A DNA stretch of 64,000 nucleotides from Pegea sp. RAD2-039. Taxonomy: Eukaryota; Chordata; Thaliacea; Salpida; Salpidae. The notes under the pieces were generated by a model. That model searched no databases. It saw only the letters and a list, made by a program, of their open reading frames with translations, and was not told the origin of the DNA. The stretch lies in contig JAQGEQ010000225.1 of NCBI GenBank assembly GCA_034620365.1, positions 124,001 through 188,000 of the forward strand. Direction: 5' to 3'. Made by a program: the position numbers and the translations under genes. Each line of letters opens with the position of its first letter. The first letter of the stretch is position 1. Shown here piece after piece: positions 61,256 through 64,000 of this stretch.

Positions 61256-61695
61256 AACTTCTGTTTATACAAGGTATTGAAGTTTGGGGAGTCCCCAACG
61301 CTGGTTGAGGAGCAACTATACAAACTATTTCTAAAATAACAAAAAATAAACTAATAAGCAACATTTTCCTTGGATTCAGCAAAGATAAAACCACAATTAA
61401 GTTTTAATTCTAGCACAAGAGACAAAAAATAACTTTTCTTCACAATAATTTTTAAGTCTTTTTGTTTATATACTAAATAGTACATTAAAACTTAGTTAAT
61501 CAACTGATCATTGTGAATAATTTTCTTCAGCAATTCCTATTTATAACTTATTTTTAAGGAATACATTTTTAATAGAATATTATTATGAAGCTGCTAATTA
61601 CTTATCACCCTCTTTCACTAAGTATACGATTTGTCTGCCAGACTAATTGTTCGTAACTTTAGTTAAGGAACAAAACTCAATGTGCTGAAGATACT
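61256..61695 (-). pseudogene. Intron-lacking partial copy of the WLS 5' end
   Basis: On the minus strand the copy runs from a WLS-upstream-like block (61375-61690, matching about 59015-59390) into ACAAGGAAAATGTTGCTTAT-like exon 1 sequence and directly into CTCCTCAACCAGCG of exon 2, which in WLS are separated by a 162-bp intron. About 15 bases around the exon junction are missing, and the start of exon 1 including the first ATG is absent. It stops inside exon 2 at AAAACTTCTGTTTATAC. An imperfect direct repeat of about 60 bp (ATAACCTGATGAGAAAGATT / ATAACTCGACGAGGAAATTT) borders it at 61197-61258 and 61728-61785. Confidence 0.7.
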
Positions 61696-61784
61696 TAATT
61701 TAAACTTTTTCACAAGCACCATACTTTCGCTTTTATAACTCGACGAGGAAATTTAATCTTCAGCATTCACATTAACTAATTAAT

Positions 61785-62040
61785 TTATTACAATAAACGT
61801 GAAGGAGGGTGCCTGATGAGAGCACCTCTCGCTAACACATTCTCACAAATAATATCTATTTAGTCAAAAATATAGAAAGTAAAAGATGTAACACATGACA
61901 TTTCAGTAGTCCTCAAAACATATAACAATGAACGATTACACATAGAATTATATAACTATTTTAAGCTATAATTATTATAATATTTAAAAACAAGGAAAAT
62001 TAACAGTTTAGAAATGGCAATGTTCAAATTCTGCTTGAAA
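61785..62040 (-). mobile_element. SINE/LINE-family 3' end, copy 5
   Basis: Minus strand shows the family tail GTGAGAATGTGTTAGCGAGAGG then CACCCTCCTTCACGTTTATT, preceded by TGTGTTACATCTTTTACTTTC and GAACATTGCCATTTCTAAAC as in copy 2. It abuts the right border repeat of the WLS copy. Confidence 0.7.
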
Positions 62041-62653
62041 TGATTACGTAATGAAGACTAAGCTAAAAGTTTTGATTTTAAATAAGCGGCAATTTTAAAG
62101 CAATAATTAATTAGATTGAAAGTTATTCAAGATAATTTTATAAAACTGAACAAAATTATCTTCAAATATTATTTTAGATCAAGAAAAACATCAGTAATCA
62201 TTGTTTAGATGTATTCTAAGATATCCCTTAAAAATACAAAAGAAATCTCACTAAAATAATCTTAAATAATATCCTATTACAACAGATTATGAATTTGTTA
62301 TTTAGCAAAACTTTGATGCATCAAAACCTGTTTAGATTTATTTATTTGGATTTATTGGAAATACATTTTTTTATCAATTTTTATAAATTTCAAAAGATCT
62401 CTGATCCAATCACTGACTCTGGAGAGAGGTTGAAAAAGAGATCTTTTAGAAATTTCTTAATTTTGTTGCTGAAGAAAGAGCTTGAGAAATTTATTAATTT
62501 TTAAAAATTTTAAAATTCAAAAACCTCATTCTGTTAAAAGATTGAATAAATCAAATGATAATTTCAAAAGTAAATCTTCAAATTCTTTAAAATAATTGAA
62601 AATTTATTTCAAAAATAAATAAAAAACCCTCAAAAATATCAGCAATTTTGATG
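62041..62653. other. Spacer downstream of BOLA3
   Basis: AT-rich; minus-strand polyadenylation motif TTTATT at 62603-62608, about 46 bases after the BOLA3 stop. A 71-codon plus-strand frame at 62289 looks like chance. Confidence 0.45.
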
Positions 62654-63057
62654 TCATGAATCTTTAGGTATAAAAGTGAAGATTCGAAGCCCATGCATCT
62701 TAGGAACTTCATCTTTTAGAGCTTCAGTGACCATTTTATGTTGTTTAAGAGTCCTAACACCAACAAAATCGACAGTTTCAATCTTAATTTCATACATCTC
62801 TCCGCATCCTCCAGATATGTCATTCACTTGTACATTAGAGGCTTTTGGAAATCTATTTTTCAACAACTGATTAATTCGGATTTCTCCATCTGTTGCTGAT
62901 GCAGAATAACTCCTAAAAACTGAACCAATTATTAGTGACGTCATCAAATTTGAATTGGTTTTTGGGACTTACAGTTAGTTTGGTTTTTTAGGTTTTCAGA
63001 TTTGTTAGTTGATGTGAATCCTCTGAAAAAGTTTCTTGATACTATTCGAGAAAACAT
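62654..63057 (-). CDS. BOLA3: Mitochondrial BolA-like protein 3
   Basis: Two exons on the minus strand, 63057-62973 and 62919-62654; 116 residues (human 107). The first exon encodes MFSRIVSRNFFRGFTSTNKS, a basic amphipathic mitochondrial presequence. The BolA fold follows: GEIRINQLLKNRFPKASNVQ, DISGGCGEMYEIKIE, LKQHKMVTEALKDEVPKMHG, LRIFTFIPK. The Cys in GGCG and the His in MHGLRIF are the family ligands for the [2Fe-2S] cluster shared with glutaredoxin-5. BOLA3 hands clusters to lipoyl synthase and respiratory complexes. The single 53-bp intron contains one TGACGTCA. AATAAA (TTTATT at 62603-62608) follows closely. Confidence 0.95.
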
Positions 63058-64000
63058 TTTTAAGATTATTGATTGATATATGAAATGTCTGTTGATAAAA
63101 TGAAATATTAATTGTTTGAATATTTATTGAACTTATAAATAAAAATTTTATTAAAGTATAAAAGATTTTTTTATTCTTTAAATCAAATCAACTGCAGATA
63201 AAAAATAATAATAAAACTGATATACAATTAAGAATTATGAAAAAAAAACAGTTATTATTATGAAGATAAGATCCAAACAATAAATACATTTTAAAACAAA
63301 ATTTATTCAAAGAAACTTTTAAGTAACTTAAAACTAGATTTTTTAAAACTATTCAAAAATGTTGAATAATAAAACACTTTAGGGTATAATAAAATATATT
63401 AAATGTTTATAAAACTTTATTTATTTTAATATGGTACAAAATTTATATTTCAATTTGACATTAAAACAATTTGATTAAAAAAACTACATTTAAAATAATT
63501 AATATATGATCTTATAAACCAAAAAAGTCGTTAGCTTTTATTGTTCATCAAAAAATTTGTAGCATTATAAAAGTAATTTTTTTTAAATCAGTTAAAATAA
63601 TAATTATATAAATATTTATTATAAAAACAACTCCAGACATATGCTTGTGAAATGACTTTGAAGTAAGCAACGGATTAAATGGCTATTTAAAAAAAAGTAT
63701 AAATTGTTATTTATTATATTACCAAATTTATCAAATTAATACTTAAAGTAAAATTAATTGTATTATAAATTATTTGTTAATAGAAAAATATTAAATTTGA
63801 AACATAATTTAAAAGAACCTGAAGCAATTTGTATAGCAAAAACCCAATTATACATAAAAAGTTATCTATTTTGTTGATAGTATTAGTAAATATATTTGTT
63901 TATTTACTCTACTATGTTTCTCAACGAAACAAAAAGTTATCTCTAATTTTTAAATGTTTCCAGCCACAACATTTTGTCTGATTCAAAATTTTATTTATAA
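63058..64000. other. AT-rich right edge
   Basis: BOLA3 upstream region and further AT-rich sequence. Nothing else recognised. Confidence 0.45.

Noticed and set aside
62289..62504. 71-codon plus-strand ORF
   Set aside because: No domain, AT-rich composition like the surrounding spacer.

Overview
This is a 64 kb piece of nuclear DNA from an animal. All protein genes are eukaryotic, most are split by GT-AG introns, and the window holds a U5 spliceosomal RNA gene. Gene content is metazoan: a Wnt cargo receptor (Wntless), WAC, a receptor tyrosine kinase, a BET bromodomain protein, Aurora kinase and an EPB41L4A-type band 4.1 protein. Intergenic DNA is very AT-rich. Many introns are only about 45-53 bp, as in fast-evolving compact invertebrate genomes such as some tunicates. 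The species cannot be named from sequence alone and the tunicate idea is weak.

Layout from left to right: (-) first exon of a BET bromodomain gene leaving the window; AT-rich desert; (+) LRATD/FAM84-like at 5.6-6.3 kb; (+) EPB41L4A, 14 exons, 8.8-11.4 kb; (-) intronless NOC4L, 13.2-14.7 kb; (-) LINE fragment, 16.1 kb; (+) divergent homeodomain/C2H2 gene, 16.8-18.5 kb; (+) two-block leucine-rich-repeat membrane protein, 19.6-21.9 kb; (+) unassigned gene near 22.4 kb; (-) intronless Aurora kinase with a giant heptapeptide tail, 23.5-25.8 kb; (+) YIPF5, 27.3-29.0 kb; (-) EF-hand/coiled-coil gene, 29.3-31.3 kb; (-) 42-residue microprotein, 32.2-32.4 kb; (+) U5 snRNA, 33.0 kb; (+) PIP5KL1, 34.1-36.3 kb; (+) Ig-type receptor tyrosine kinase, 36.9-40.9 kb; (-) FARSB, 42.0-44.1 kb; (-) WAC, 45.9-47.9 kb; (+) complete tRNA-headed SINE, 50.2 kb; (-) BTBD10/KCTD20, 51.4-53.3 kb; (-) Wntless, 56.6-58.7 kb; (-) NUDT14, 59.8-61.0 kb; an intron-lacking copy of the Wntless 5' end, 61.3-61.7 kb; (-) BOLA3, 62.7-63.1 kb.

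The genes are unrelated in function and each has its own ends; I see no operon. I reassembled exon chains by hand and checked every junction for GT-AG and reading-frame continuity. For eleven spliced genes (EPB41L4A, homeodomain gene, YIPF5, EF-hand gene, microprotein, PIP5KL1, RTK, FARSB, BTBD10, WLS, NUDT14) plus BOLA3 this gives a complete ATG-to-stop frame.

Three genome-level patterns stand out. (1) The palindrome TGACGTCA, usually inside GATGACGTCATC, occurs roughly a hundred times by eye, in introns, exons and flanks of the short-intron genes, and is nearly absent from the AT-rich stretches. In coding exons it appears as Met-Thr-Ser-Ser or Asp-Asp-Val-Ile. (2) Introns and low-complexity coding regions have grown by tandem duplication of short units (15, 17, 21, 22, 24 bp), several built from splice-site-like sequence; the same 17-bp unit fills introns of two different genes. 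(3) One SINE/LINE family with a shared tail occurs five times.
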